NCBI RefSeq assembly: GCF_016808095.1
Contig: NC_068973.1
Location: 28,700,077-28,764,076, forward strand
Direction: 5' to 3'
Origin: Vigna angularis
Lineage: Eukaryota; Streptophyta; Magnoliopsida; Fabales; Fabaceae
DNA: 64,000 bases
Under the pieces are notes generated by a model, which saw only the letters and a list, made by a program, of their open reading frames with translations, made no database searches and had not been told where the DNA came from. The position numbers and the translations under genes are program-made. The first letter of the stretch is position 1. Every line of letters begins with the position of its first letter. Shown here in pieces: positions 23,790 to 35,934 of the stretch.

Positions 23790-25560
23790 TTGATTATAAT
23801 TCAGAACTCCATAGATGCAAAGAAAAGGAGGAGAAGTCACTTTGGTAGTGTGATATGTGTTGTGGGTTCTTGTTGCTGGTCAATTAAGTCACCACCCATT
23901 CACTCCTTTCTTTCCTTTGTTATTCTTGCCGCGGATTTATTTGAGTGAATAAAATGTTAATCAAATAAATATTTTATTCAACCACTATAACTAATTATAA
24001 ATAATTTACCATAAATGTTTTTTTAAATAATATTTTCTCATTAAAGCTAATAGTTTTATTTATAACCTTTTTGATGACGTTGTTATTAAAATAGGTTACA
24101 TTAAATAAAGTAGTTGATAGAATAATTTATTGAACTATTTACTATAAAGTGTACTTTTAATGAAATCTAAAATAAAAATAATGTTATTAATTAAGTTTTA
24201 GAATCTCATTTTTTCTATTATCTATAATAATATTTAAAATGGATATATTGTTTTTGTACTTGTTTTTGGTGAGGATTTTATCTTTTATAAAAGAAATATT
24301 TATTAATGCATAAATATGTAATGAAAATATTACATTAATATTAAAAAAATGGTTAGAAATCGAAATACAAGTAGGAGTATAAGATAAAAACTATTTTATC
24401 TTGATGGATATTGTCTTCTTTTATTTGGATTGAGTTTGTTTTGTATGGTTTTGGATTGAGCTAGTTGCTTTGTTTAATACATTATTCTTTTGCGTGAATT
24501 TTACTTGAAATCCACTTAAAAAGAAATGAAAACTTATAAACCTGAAATTAAATTCGTATGACATTTAACTGATATTGGAAATGTTATGAAAGACATTAAA
24601 ATATTTACAAGTTTGTTGCCTCTCTAAAAAAAACTTTCAAAACAAATACAACTTTTCTTATTGCTTGATTAATTTAAAGAAAAAAAATCGAAATATATAG
24701 TAATTTAAAAACATTAAAAAAATTGAATTTCTTTTTTATAAACGAAATAATATTTTTCTTACACCAAACAAGGGGCGGTTAAGATTTTCTTCTGGTTTGT
24801 GTAAATGAAGAAAAGTACGTAAGTTCGAAATAAATGCTTTGACAAGAAAGAAAAAACATCAGCCTATTTGGTACCCTTCATCCATGTTGCAGGAGTACAA
24901 TACCAAACATGCCCATTTCTTCTTGCATAAGTAATAATTGGGCTTCTTGATCCATAAAGTTATGATAATACTCTCTTTGCAGTAACTTTCCATCTTGCCC
25001 TGCATCACAATTACAAATTACTAACTCCAGCAGGCCTTATATATTTAGATAGTTAGTAGTTTGCAAACTCAGCTATGAAATTGGGCTCAAATAATTTATT
25101 CTAAATAGCATCATATACTAAACTGTATATCATAACTTTCATTTTTACCTGATTTTAGTGAATAAAATCAATTCTTTTTAACTTTTTATCTTGTATAATT
25201 ATCAAGTTTAATGTGTTTTATTTATTTAATGTTTGTTTTACTTTTAATTTCTATTTTAAGTAGGTTAAATAAGTGAATAAGAAAACATGTTTTGGACAAT
25301 AAAAAAATTATTTTTAATAAATTTTTATATTAAGCTCCACTGGAATTGAGTCCAACGCTACAAAATCAGTAGACATCTAGTGTTGTAGGGGAGCCTAGTG
25401 TCGAGCGATGGATACACGTGTCAGGCACCACATGCAAGAGAAATTGTTGTCGTCAAGTGTTGGTTTTGTAGAAACTACTGTTTTGTGTTTTATTTGGTTG
25501 TGTTGGGTGATACTGATATTGTGTCAGGTGGTAGTAGTGTTGACATGTAAAAAATAAGTA
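23790..25560. other. AT-rich intergenic stretch without genes
   Basis: The first few hundred bases are likely the promoter of the HPGT-like gene. The rest is AT-rich with no open frame of note. From about 25320 the composition becomes richer in G+C, which may be the upstream part of the LTR that follows. Confidence 0.5.
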
Positions 25561-25937
25561 CTTATTCATGCTTTTTATGAGAGTTTTGGGTATTTTTCAT
25601 TTTGCACGATAGAATAATACTTTTAATGTTTAGGAGAGCCTTTTAGAGGTTACTAGAGGTGTTGGGAACATCTCCCACTCCTCCTTGGATCTTTTAATCC
25701 ATCCATGAAGATTTTTCTCCTCTTTGGGGTTGGAGTGGAAGATGAGCAATGAATAGGAGATGTGGATGTAAATGGGGAGCTTGGAGTAGTTACTAAGTGC
25801 CTTGTAAAAAAGGAAGTCCTCTTCTTTTTTATTCCAATTTCTTTCTTACCTCTTCTATTTGTAAACCTTAGGCTCTCTAATATGGAGAGTTAAACCCATT
25901 TGTTGAGATTAAATGTAAACATAATTTGTGTTCTTAA

Positions 25938-25993
<56 letters not shown>

Positions 25994-26337
25994 TTTCCAA
26001 TTCAAGTTAGTATTTGATTTGTGTGATTAATACTTGTTGTGACTTGATCACCCATGACTTGTTTAAGGTTCTTAAGGTGTTAGAAAATGTCTTTTGAATT
26101 TACAACTAAAATTTAATACGTAATGAAGCTTGTATCTAAGGATAAAACATGTTTCTCTAGTAATCTTAAGACTCTTGAACTTAATGCATCATTGCTTATT
26201 GATAATTCAAGAAATTGAAACTTGATAATTTATCATAAGCTTAAAGTCACTAGGAATAGGATTTGAGTAATCTTGCGAGTTGATTTTGACATGAATTTAG
26301 AATTGAGATGAATGTGTATGCATAAATATGAAGTTGA
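25560..26337 (+). mobile_element. LTR fragment (gypsy-like family) interrupted by CACTA-1
   Basis: Reads like a legume gypsy-type LTR: 'ggtgttgggaacatctcccactcctccttgg', 'gtaaaccttaggctctc..atggagagttaaaccc', 'ttgttgagatta', then 'aagttagtatttgattt' and 'taagactcttgaac'. The same words in the same order occur on the minus strand at 62990-63640, showing that they belong to one repeat family. An (AT)n tract at 25949-25990 lies within it. The LTR-like sequence seems to resume at 38357, after CACTA-1. Confidence 0.6.
25949..25990. repeat. (GT)n(AT)n microsatellite
   Basis: A run of GT turning into (AT)n, about 42 bp, inside the LTR fragment. Confidence 0.9.
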
Positions 26338-26890
26338 CACTAGTAAAAACCTGTTTTTTAACTCGCGTTATATGCTTCGGTTTAGGTGAAACCGAAGGCT
26401 ATCAAAACGCGGTGGCAGTTTTGTAGTTTAAGCGAACTTATACGCCTCGATTCAAGGGGAACCGAAGCATATAGGGCATATTACCTCGGTTGATAATACA
26501 ACTGATGCCTAAAAGCCCACCTATCCACCTGACAGGTCTGAAATTTGAAGTTTGCGTAGAGCCTATGGCTTCGGTTCATTCAGAACCGGTGCGAAACAAT
26601 GTTTATACCTCGGTTGGTACTACAACCGATGCCTAAAAGCCCACTTGTCCCCCTGACAGGTCTCTGAAATTTGAAGTCTGCGTAGAGCCTATGGCTTTGG
26701 TTCGTTTAAAACCGGTGTGAAACCATGTTTATGCCTCAGTTTAGGCGAGAACCGAGGCGTATAACTATTTCATATTTTCTTTTTTTTTTTATGAGGACTA
26801 CATGCCTCGGTCGAGAGTAGAACTGAGGCATATATGTGTGTATTTCTTCGGCTGAGCGTAGAACCGAGGTAGTATTGCTTACCTCTTAAC
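26338..26890. repeat. CACTA-1 5' subterminal repeat array
   Basis: Contains at least eight copies of a motif like 'tgcctcggtt(n)gaaccgaggc', forward or inverted. It also has two long direct copies of a unit 'cggttg..acaac.gatgcctaaaagcccac..cctgacaggtct' near 26495 and 26615, about 125 bp apart. These match the array at 37960-38356. Confidence 0.85.
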
Positions 26891-28253
26891 CTCGCTGTGT
26901 AAAAAAAACTTAACATACAGTGTTTCATTTCCTTCTTCCTCGAGAAACAACTGTTCTTCCTCTCTTGTGCAAAAGACATTTTCACCATTGTTCTCGCTCT
27001 CGCTCCCTCGCTTTTGGTTTAGTTGGTGCCTCAATTGCTCACGCTTTGTCCGTCATCGTCGTTCTTCCATTGCTCGCGTTTAGTTGGTGCCTCCCTCGCA
27101 TCGGTGCTGCCATTCTCGCACCTAGTGGGAAGCCTCGGCCTCCATTTCGTCGCTACACCAGCCCATGGTGCCCGCTGCACCGCCCCTGGTGAACCGCCCC
27201 CTGGCTGCTCCGCCTCTGTTGCACGACGCCCTGCTGAACTGCCTCGCTGCTCCGCCCCCTTCCTCCACGACATTCATTTTTTTCGTGGCGTCTTCTTCTT
27301 CCTAGTAAGTTTTTTTAATTATAATTTTTTATATAATTTGTGTTATATAATTTGTATTAATTGGTTTATATAATTTTTAGGTTTATATAATTTTGAATTG
27401 TTAGGATTGAATTGGATGATGATGAAAATTGTTATATAATTTTGAATTAGAGTATAGAAATTAAGGAATATAATTTTGAATTGTTTGGATTAAATTGGTT
27501 GATTTGGTGATGAAATAAATTTTAAGGATAGAAATCATGAAACTAACTAATGTGTTGTTTGTTTTTGTCTAGATATTGTATTGTTGTAATGAGGTTTTAT
27601 ACACGGACATTCTCGATAGTTGACCGGCTTTCACGCTCCCAGGTTCCTATTCTTAAAATTTTCCTTTTAATATGAACTTGTTTGCTTCAATATATTGTTT
27701 GTTTGAATATATTGCATGTTGCATATGTAATTATTTGTTTGCTTGAATATATATTATTGTTGTGAATTAGCCTTAGTTTCCCGTTTGAGATTCAATACAA
27801 AAATTATTTACTATCTCTAGATTTTTTTGAACAAATGTACTTTTTACAAATGAAAAGAGAGGAGATGGTAATAATAATTTACAAGTATTGAATTTTGAAT
27901 TGTCCGGTTGGACAGTTTAAGAAGAATAATAACTTTTTCATAGTTTATTAATACATATAAATTTTAATATACATGTCTTAAATTTCATGAAGTTTTGTAG
28001 TTGTATTTTGTATTGATCTTCGGGTGCATATTTGATTGTGATTTATAATCACTTTCATTTCGTGTAACCTAAAGACCAATGCGAAATGCTGACAAAATTT
28101 CGTGAAATTTTAGATATGTTGTTTAAAATTGATATGTTTAATAAACTAAAAAAAGTGAATCTTCTTGAATGGGATATGGTCACACCTTGAATACAAACAC
28201 TATCAAAGTGATCATTGAAGATTATTGAAAATGTGTAAACAATTTCAGTAAAC
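26891..28253 (+). other. CACTA-1 5' leader and first intron region
   Basis: A C/T-rich, GC-richer segment to about 27300 (leader sequence with several short open frames) is followed by AT-rich intron-like sequence up to the transposase start. The open frames at 26920-27373 show no protein family and are probably untranslated. Confidence 0.4.
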
Positions 28254-30130
28254 ATGCGTACGGATCGATGGTGGATTAATTTACCACGCATCAACACTGA
28301 GTACGAGAGGAGGGTAGAAGAATTTATAGAGTTTGCGCAATGTAATGCGAGTACAAGTGGTGGTGATGAAGTCAAGTTTAGATGTCCCTGTGTGAACTGT
28401 TTGAATGGGAGGAAATTGAACGCAACCGATATTAGGGAACATCTTATCTGTGATGGTTTCATACGAAGTTATACAACATGGATATGACACGGCGAGACAA
28501 CAGACTTTCCAACTGTCTGTCCAACTGAAAATGTATATGATTCCACCATAGATATGGAAGATCAACCAAAAGAAGACAACTTAGAGGACATGATCCGCGA
28601 TGTTGGCGCAAAAGCTTTTGCCCAAGCACATGTGTATGAAACAATGTTCACGTATGTGGAGACTCCTTTGTATGTCGGTTCAACTAAGTTCATATGGTTG
28701 TCATCGGTGTTAAGACTCATGAATTTAAAGGTGAGCAATGGATGGACTGATAAGAGTTTTCCATAATTGTTGTCGTTGTTGAATGAAATGTTGCCAGATG
28801 GAAATACATTACCCACTCGTAATTATGATGCAAAAAAATTCTTTGTCTAATGGGTGTGGAGTATAAACGGATACATGCATGTCCGAAGGATTGCATATTG
28901 TATAGGAATGAGTATGATGTTTTGACAAAGTGTCCAAAATGTGGGATATCACGATACAAGGCAAAAAACAACGGTGAAGATAGTGGTCACACAGAAAAGA
29001 ATGGTTATGCTTTGAAAGTAGTTTGGTACCTTCCACTCGTGGCCAGACTTAAGTGTTTGTTCGCGAATCCCAAAGATGCTAAAAACCTAAGATGGCATGC
29101 AGATGAGAGAACAATCAATGGGTTGCTTCGTCATCCAGGTGATTCAAAGTAATGAAAAAATATTGATCAAGAATTCCCCCAATTTGGTCAAGAATGTAGA
29201 AATGTTAGGTTTGACTTAGCTACTGATGGAATGAACCCTTTTGGTAATATAAGTACCAATCACAGTTGTTGACCCGTTATACTGATAATTTACAAGTTAT
29301 CTCCTGGATTGTGCATGAAAAGAAAGTACATGATGTTGTCAATGTTGGTATCTGGTCCAAAGCAGCTTGGAAATTACATAAATGTTTATCTTAGGCCACT
29401 AGTTGAAGACTTGAAGTTGTTGTGGGTTGATGGGGTTGAAATATTTGATGTCTTTGCTCTAGAAACTTTCATGATGCATGCCATATTATTTTTCACCATT
29501 AATGACTTCCCAACTTACGGTAATTTGTCGGGGTACAGTGTGAAGGGTCATAAAGCATGTCATATATGTGAAGAAAACATTGCAACTCATCAATTAAAAC
29601 ACGGAAGGAAGACAGTGTATATGCGTCATCAACAATTTTTACAATCTAATCATCCATATCGAAGGTTAAAGAAAGCATTCAATGGAGAACAAGAGAAAGA
29701 CAATGCACCCACTCCACTTACTGGACTTGAAGTTCTTGAAAAAGTTAATAGAGTACATCATGTATTTGGGAAAACGTCCAAGAAGTCTTTTGTAACGACC
29801 CCTTGGAAGAAGAAATCAATATTATTTGATCATCCATATTGGTCAAAGTTAGATGTTCGACATTGCATAGATGTCATGCATGTAGAGAAGAATGTTTGTG
29901 ATAGCTTGATTGGTACACTACTAAACATCCAGAGAAAAACAAAAGATGAAGTGAATGTGCGTTTGGATTTGATTGACATGAAGATCTGAGAAGAGTTGGC
30001 ACCAAGAAAGATTGGTAAACGTACTTATTTTCCCCCTGCATGTTACACAATGTCCAGACAAGTGAAGATAAGCTTTTGTCTTTTGACCATGTATCTGAGG
30101 CTGATCGGAATCTTATCTGGCAAGATCTAT
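28254..30130 (+). pseudogene. TNP2-type CACTA transposase (Transposase_21), broken
   Basis: The frame starts at 28254 with MRTDRWWINLPRINTEYERR and gives the transposase-associated domain, with cysteines in FRCPCVNC. A TGA at 28485-28487 replaces the expected W in TWIWHGE. Further on come the conserved cysteine block (LTKCPKCGISRYK), WHADER, RFDLATDGMNPFGN, LCMKRKYM and GYSVKGHKACHIC. These are followed by LDVRHCIDVMHVEKNVCDSL at about 29848-29910, the core of the TNP2 family. Frame breaks lie near 28765, 28830, 29150 and 29270, and a TGA at about 29987-29989 is followed by EELAPRKIGKRTYFPPACYT in frame. The family catalyses cut-and-paste transposition; this copy cannot make a full protein. 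Confidence 0.9.
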
Positions 30131-30229
30131 TGGTAAGTTAAACAATATTGCTCCAAATTCTAGATTCTACATATTGATAAATTAGTATTGATATAAGGTT
30201 ATTACTTTCTTTGTTGCAGATGACATTTG

Positions 30230-31650
30230 ATATGTCAAATGTCGAGAGCCTAAGGATTAGGTGTTTATCTGCAATTGTAGAAAGATTTTGGGGATTTAAG
30301 ACAAAGATTTCGGGGATTTAAGACAAAACTGACGTCCAGATATATATTTGGAGTAAAAAGTAATGAAACTTCATGTTCAAAATATTCTGCAATTGACGAA
30401 GAAATATGGCGTCAATTTGTAGAGCTTCGTTCATCCGAGATGTGGCAGGTAAGTGTAGGTAAAATTATTCAATTCATCATTCATAATTTTATATCATAAC
30501 AATTGTTTCATTTTGTCACAGGAAACAAGGTCAAAAGCACAGGGTATAAGTGCTCAAAATAAAAATCCACACCTACTGTCTCGTGGTGGATACATGAAGC
30601 TTGAGGAGAAAATAATGAAGCAGAAGTTAGATAGTAGACTTTCACTTTCTGAGGGTGGTGACCCTTCTCCTCCTCCTTCACCACCATCTCGGCACGAGAA
30701 GTGGAAGTTAGCCCGTTTAAGATCATCGGGCTCCTACACTTCCGACACTACCAGAGAGATATATGAAAGAATTGTACGATGTCATTTTTCATTTTTAAAC
30801 AACATTTTTGTTATATATATTACATAGATCTTTCAAATAATTATGAAGTTTTGTTATGTTACAGGACTCCTTGGTTGAGCATAGCTCCCAAGGTCAATTC
30901 ACACAATAATTTCGTGAGGATATTCTTGCCACAGCTATTGGACGACCTGAGCACCCAGGACGGGTTCGTGCTGTTGGGACTGGCATAGGCATACGACAGT
31001 TCTTTGGGTCTTCCTCACGTCCATCTTCATCCGGATTAAGTAAAGAGTATGAACAAAAGCTGAAGGAGGAAATAAGAAAAGAGATGACGCAGGAAATCAC
31101 AAAGTTGCTGAAATGGTTGCGCGTCAGTTCCAACAGCGTTATGAGGATTATGGCAATCGTCCTCCGCCATCTCCTATAGCGGAACATGTTGTGCCCCCTA
31201 CAGGTAAACTTAATAATCATTTTTGTTTCTTAATTTTCTTTTTGTATAACCTAACATTTAATTTGACAAGTAGAAGCGACAAAGGAAGTTGTTCAGCTGT
31301 CGGTGCCCTAGGGGACAACATGGATGACACTCGTCCATGTTAGTTATATCGGGACCATGCTAGTGGCTCGTGGCACAATCTATGAGACAACCACTGTAGT
31401 GCATGGTGTACAACTAGCTGAAGATGAGGTCAAGGTCATGGTGGATGAAGTTGTTGTACCAGATGTCGTTCTTCCTGTGCCTATAGATGAGTTTTTCACT
31501 GTGCAAGAGGCATTTAAGTCCTTCGTCGCATGGCCTAAACATTTGGTTGGCGATGTATCTAATCCCCCGGTAAACACTCCTACTATATACTTCTCAATTT
31601 TAATTTTACTTCTTATTGACGTCATAACATAACTATTTTTTCATGTAACA
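30230..31650 (+). pseudogene. Transposase_24-type second protein of CACTA-1, broken
   Basis: Exon-like pieces separated by short introns. 30340-30450 gives YIFGVKSNETSCSKYSAIDE and the WRQFVELRSSEMWQ block. 30522-30775 gives ETRSKAQGISAQNKNPHLLS with RGGYMKLEEK, typical of the Ptta/En/Spm Transposase_24 family. 30868-31200 gives REDILATAIGRPEHPGRVRA, then a coiled-coil-like KEYEQKLKEEIRKEMTQEIT. 31320-31570 gives VQEAFKSFVAWPKHLVG, the segment usually linking to the protease. A TAG at about 30909 and a frame change near 31100 break it. This family is thought to bind the subterminal repeats. Confidence 0.75.
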
Positions 31651-31969
31651 ACAGACAGATCAAGAGGGAAGTCCTACACCGAAGAAGACTCATTTATCTG
31701 AGGATGACCCTCTTGGTGCGTTAGACGAGCTTGTTAACATCATTTCAGATGCGTCGATGAGTGTACACTGAGATTCTACTACATTCGGAAGATAAGCTCA
31801 GAGCCCATTGTACTTGCATCAGCAAGATGTCAGGGAGCTTGCGTCGGGGAGAGAAAAAATTAATATTACACTCATTCAGATGTGGATGATGTAAGTTTAT
31901 GAGAACTTTTTTATATAATTCTTTTTTATCTAGTTACTTATATCAAATTATTTCTTCACTTTAGGTATA

Positions 31970-32637
31970 TGTTTGATGTCAGTAACAAGAAGGGGTTCAA
32001 TGATGTATATGGGTTCATTGACCCCTCTATGACTCATTAAAGAAATAAATTTGATGATATCCAAACATACATCACCACCTGCTTTGCAACGGGGAAGGAG
32101 ATATATTTTTTCCCTTATATACTTGGGTAAGTGACGTTTGTTAACTTTAAAGTTTCATTTATTAATTTTGGTATATGACAATTAAGTAATTACCAATTTC
32201 AGGCATCATTGGCAGCTACTTGTGATCTTTATACCGGAGAACACTGCTGTCTGGTTTTGTTCATTGCACAAGTCTCCTCCCAGCCCTCTTAGACATGTAG
32301 TAGATTGGTAAGAACCTCAATGTTTCAACTTTCTTTGTTATATAAATGTATGCTAAAGAATTTTTTTAATAGTTCCCTTGCAACACATATGATGTTATCT
32401 GGGAGATCTATTACTACAACTAAAAAGCTTGCATGGGTTTCCCTTAAGGTTTGGTATTTTAGTCCATACTTTGTTACATTTTGTACCATTCCAATTATGT
32501 TACTTAACATTTTATAATTATGATGATATATTGTAGTGTAATATAGACAAACACGATCATATGAATGTGGTTACTACGTTATGTTTTGGATGATGACCAT
32601 TATTCGTGCACATTACACTAGTGGATTGCAAACGGTA
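31970..32637 (+). pseudogene. Ulp1-like cysteine protease (C48) of CACTA-1, split by CACTA-2
   Basis: Exons: about 31975-32130 (MFDVSNKKGFNDVYGFIDPS, with a TAA after MTH); 32203-32308 with HHWQLLVIFIPENTAVWFCS, where HW is the expected catalytic histidine region; about 32371-32449 (SSLATHMMLSGRSITTTKKL); and 32536-32635 with RSYECGYYVMFWMMTIIRAH, where C is the expected catalytic cysteine. CACTA-2 lies in the next intron. The last piece, RFNMTASIPDKSLKLMRKAQ, appears at about 37562-37620 after it. The expected acidic residue in the WFDSL motif reads C here (WFCSL). A 1-2 base shift before RSYECGYY breaks the frame. Confidence 0.75.
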
Positions 32638-32659
32638 ATATTTACACTACAAAAAAGAA

Positions 32660-32850
32660 GGGCATTACCGAAGGCCATAAGCCCTCGGAAACAGCCTAAA
32701 ATCATCGGTAAAAGATAATTACCGAAGGCTTATCGACGGCCAAAGAGCCCTCGGTAAATCTCTTGTCGCTAACATTTACCGAGGGCTTTCGCCCTTCGGT
32801 AATTACCGAGGGCCAAAAGCCTTCGGTAATTTCCGAAGGGCGAAAAAAAA
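32660..32850. repeat. CACTA-2 5' subterminal repeats
   Basis: About nine copies of TTACCGAAGG/GGGCTTTCG-type words in alternating orientation, matched by a shorter array at 37315-37470. Probable binding sites for a transposase supplied in trans. Confidence 0.85.
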
Positions 32851-33296
32851 AAACAAGGCATATCATTCTTAAATCTCTTTAATATAATACGTATATAAAA
32901 CCTACCTAATATAATATAACGTACTTGATATAATATCATTCATAAATAATAAAATATCATATAAAAAAACTAATCATTCACGTATATTTATCAGTAGCAT
33001 CCAAATAACCCAACTGATAACCAATTACTATTACACTTTAAACCTGTTATATGCATTAGCTTTCAAAGATTTATATAAAAACAAGATCACGTTAAAGCCT
33101 CTAAAAACAACTTTTACTGCAAGAGTATATAGCATCCTTAGAAAAGACCTAGGATGAATCACGTAAAACATGTCAAACAATGCAGAGAAAATGTGTGCAC
33201 TGGTATATAAAAAAAAAACACAGGTAACAGTACAACCCAAAAGAAATGACTAAAATTTCTAATGTTCTTCCATTTTATCCTTTTCCACGCCCTAAC

Positions 33297-33427
33297 TTTC
33301 TTCCATTTTATTAACTGGGGGAGTAATAGATTGAGACACATACTCATTATTTTCCTGGTTGAGTGGATGTCCCGGTGCATCATCCTCCTTATCAAGGTCA
33401 AAAACTATAGTTTCTTTCTGTATCTGT
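33297..33427 (-). pseudogene. Exon-like fragment of an unknown acidic protein in CACTA-2
   Basis: Minus strand, after a CACAG acceptor at about 33428: IQKETIVFDLDKEDDAPGHP, then a segment ending ITPPVNKMEES and a stop. Acidic and hydrophilic, no recognised domain. It looks like the last exon of a captured gene. Confidence 0.45.
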
Positions 33428-33949
33428 GAATTAAGGAATATAAAATACAAACTCAATGATAATATAAAAATATATAAGAGCAAGCAACTTATCAATTCCA
33501 GGTGGCCAGGTGATCAAAAGGAAAAGTAAAGTTGAACACAACCATCCAACCAACCAATTATTAAAGCATCTGGGCTAGTTTGGTATAGCCTTAGAAATGA
33601 TATGCAAAATACAGGGACGAGGTTTATATAATTGCTTGAAAAAACACATAAGATTTTTCACCCACAATTTTAAGGGTATACTGATAATGCTAAATTTTAC
33701 CATATTTTAAGCATAATTTTAGTAGCAAAATCAACTCCATTCTAACTTATAACTTGCTTAATCCTCTTGTTTTGTCTTGTTTTCTAAATAATTGTGTTTT
33801 TGGCTACTTTGATGAACTTTCATCAATAATCCCTTATTTTGTAGCTAAAAATGAGCTTGGAAGAGTCTCCAACAAATTATAGAGATGAACCAACCACAAG
33901 GCACGCAGAAACGCTCGTCACACATGCAGAAAATGCTCGGCGCCAGAGT

Positions 33950-34310
33950 GACGCCAAGTGAACATTCGTCCCGCTATCTGAAGAGGACGCTCGTCCTGGA
34001 GCAGAAGAGGACGCTCGTCCTGGACGTTTTGAAGAGGACGCTCGTCCAGATGACGTGAGAAGAAGACGTTCGTCCAGGACGCTTAGAGAGGACGATCGTC
34101 CCGGCAGAAGTGAACGCTCGGCCTAGAAGAGGACGCTCGTCCAGCCAGGCAGAAGAGGAAGCTCGTCCAGCCAGGCAGTAGAGGACGCTCGTCCAGAGAG
34201 TTAAGAGGACACTCGTCCAATGGGATAAGAGGGTTCTCGTCCAAGATTTAGGACGCTCGTCCAGGCCAGAGAAGAGGACGCTCGTCCAGATTTCAGTGGA
34301 CGCTCGTCCA
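33950..34310 (+). repeat. Irregular tandem repeats of (a)gaggacgctcgtcc in the LTR
   Basis: About 15 copies of a 14-bp unit GAGGACGCTCGTCC with spacers of 2-20 bp. The core GACGCTCGTCC is itself partly self-complementary. Confidence 0.85.
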
Positions 34311-34324
34311 CTTTCAATTTTTCC

Positions 34325-34405
34325 AGAGAGTCTCGCGCCCGGGCGCGACTTTTCCAGAGAGTCTCGCGCCCGGGCGCGAGACAGAAGGGGCGCCGGGCGC
34401 GACTT
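34325..34405. repeat. GC-rich palindromic motif, three copies
   Basis: TCTCGCGCCCGGGCGCGA occurs in full near 34331 and 34363, with a shorter form (GCGCCGGGCGCGAC) near 34390. The motif is a perfect palindrome of CGCGCCCGGGCGCG in otherwise AT-rich DNA. Confidence 0.85.
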
Positions 34406-35317
34406 TTGCTGATGTGTCTATTTAACCCAGAAACGCGAAGGAGTTACGGTCTTTGGTTCTTTGGAGGTGCGATTTCACGTCTGGAGCTCATGGAGGGCGC
34501 GAGGAGCTTGTGGGAACATCTCCTCCTCTTCCTTTGGGTCTCCTTCTTCTTCCACCTTCCATGTTTGTAAGCTTTAGGGTTCTCCATGGAAATGGAGAAC
34601 TAGATTCATCTTTGTTGGGATTAGTTGTAGCCTTCGAATCTTGTGTAATTGTTGAATGATTTGATTATATATATGCCTTTTCTATCAATTGCTAGTATTC
34701 TTGTTTCCAATCTTAAAGCTTGCATGTAATGAGGACGTTCATGACCTGATTTTGGGGTTTTATGGATTATGGGGACGTAAGATGAAACCCAGAACTGAAA
34801 TAGGAGTCCTTGTGGTTCATTGATTCTAGGGACGGAAGATGATTCACATGTTGTCTTAGATCCTAGTTCTTAATGCGGGTTTACTTGTTAGATTGTCCAA
34901 GGGATTGGAGTTTGATAAGGAAAACCTAGGCTCTTTCACCTAAGGGATTAGGGCTAGAGTGTTTTAATGGATTGATTTTAGTAAATTGATAGAGAGGAGA
35001 TGAAATTGGTTATACACAAGAGTGCATTGGTGAAAACTAACCTTAATAATGTCTTTTCATACCATTTCTAGTCTTTTCCATTTCCAAGTGCCTTCAATAC
35101 CAAAGTCCAACCTTGTAATTATGTATGAATTTACATTTCTACACTTGTTTGTAAATTGATGTTATGTTCTTGAGTCTATATGAGTTGTTAATCGCACAAT
35201 TCTCTAGTATTACGAGTCTCTTGGGAAAACGATACCCGGTCTTACCGGTTTATTACTTGAACGATTCGACACACTTGCCGAAATCGAGCCCAACAAGTTT
35301 TTGGACAAACAAGTTTT

Positions 35318-35335
35318 TGGCGCCGTTGCTGGGGA
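35318..35335 (+). promoter_or_regulatory. tRNA primer binding site of the gypsy element
   Basis: TGGCGCCGTTGCTGGGGA follows the LTR end after about 23 bp. It is the conserved minus-strand priming site of many plant gypsy elements, with one base (T for C) different from the usual GTTGCCGGGGA. Confidence 0.75.
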
Positions 35336-35393
35336 TTTGGGGATTGAACCCGAGTCCTAGCAACGGCTAACAAGTTTGGGTTAACATATACCT

Positions 35394-35526
35394 GACTCAA
35401 TAAGGATATTTGAGCTATTATGATCATTTACAACAGTATCAACTTCTTCCACTTTCTCTTCGTGATCAGAAATGTCAAGGCTGTTTTCACCAGAATCATC
35501 ATTGGACGAAATCTCAGCAAATCTGG
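35394..35526 (-). pseudogene. Exon-like acidic fragment in CACTA-2
   Basis: Minus strand between a GGACCAG acceptor and a GTATATG donor. It reads FAEISSNDDSGENSLDISDH followed by EEKVEEVDTVVNDHNSSNIL. Splice-like borders and an open frame suggest a captured exon. It is similar in character to the fragment at 33297-33427, but the phases of the two do not match directly. The source gene is unknown. Confidence 0.45.
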
Positions 35527-35934
35527 TCCAACAAAAGAACTAAATGAATAGGATATTCAGTCAAGATTTGCTACAAGTTTTACTCATGTCAGATATTAGA
35601 ATGGTCAAACAAAAACAAATAAGCATAATGTTTATCATAATGTAATTTGAATAGAATATTCTTGTTGATGATCAAAATCCCAAAACCATAGGCCTTTCCT
35701 GATGTAATTTGAATAAGAACAGATAAGCATAATGTTTATCAAAAATTTTATCATAGATAACATAAAAATAATAAATGGATGTAAGGAATACTACTGATGG
35801 GAGATGTCGGTTGTCGGCTCTTAAATAAATCTTAGTACCTCAAAGAATTAGTTGTTGACTCTTCGCTAAATGATACCCTACATTCAACCAAAAATAATAA
35901 TAATAATAATAACAAAACAACAATAATAATAATA

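Larger units (their letters stand above)
33680..35380 (+). mobile_element. Gypsy-type LTR with PBS, truncated, inside CACTA-2
   Basis: The LTR probably starts near 33680 (TGCTAAATTTTACC) and ends at about 35294 (..GCCCAACA). It contains a repeat block 'gaggacgctcgtcc', a GC-rich palindromic block, 'gggaacatctcctcctcttcc' and 'atggaaatggagaacta' leader words, and 'tacccggtcttaccggttta' near the end. Just downstream lies the primer binding site TGGCGCCGTTGCTGGGGA (35318-35335), which I recall as the Athila/legume-gypsy type matching a tRNA-Asp 3' end. After about 35380 exon-like sequence resumes, so only one LTR plus the PBS remains. Confidence 0.7.

Noticed and set aside
26920..27373. Overlapping frames of 80-116 codons in the CACTA-1 leader
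   Set aside because: No domain, overlapping on both strands, compositional effect of a GC-richer leader.
33950..34310. CRISPR-like array of 14-bp repeats
   Set aside because: Repeats are short, the spacers are 2-20 bp and irregular, it lies in an LTR, and this is a plant genome.
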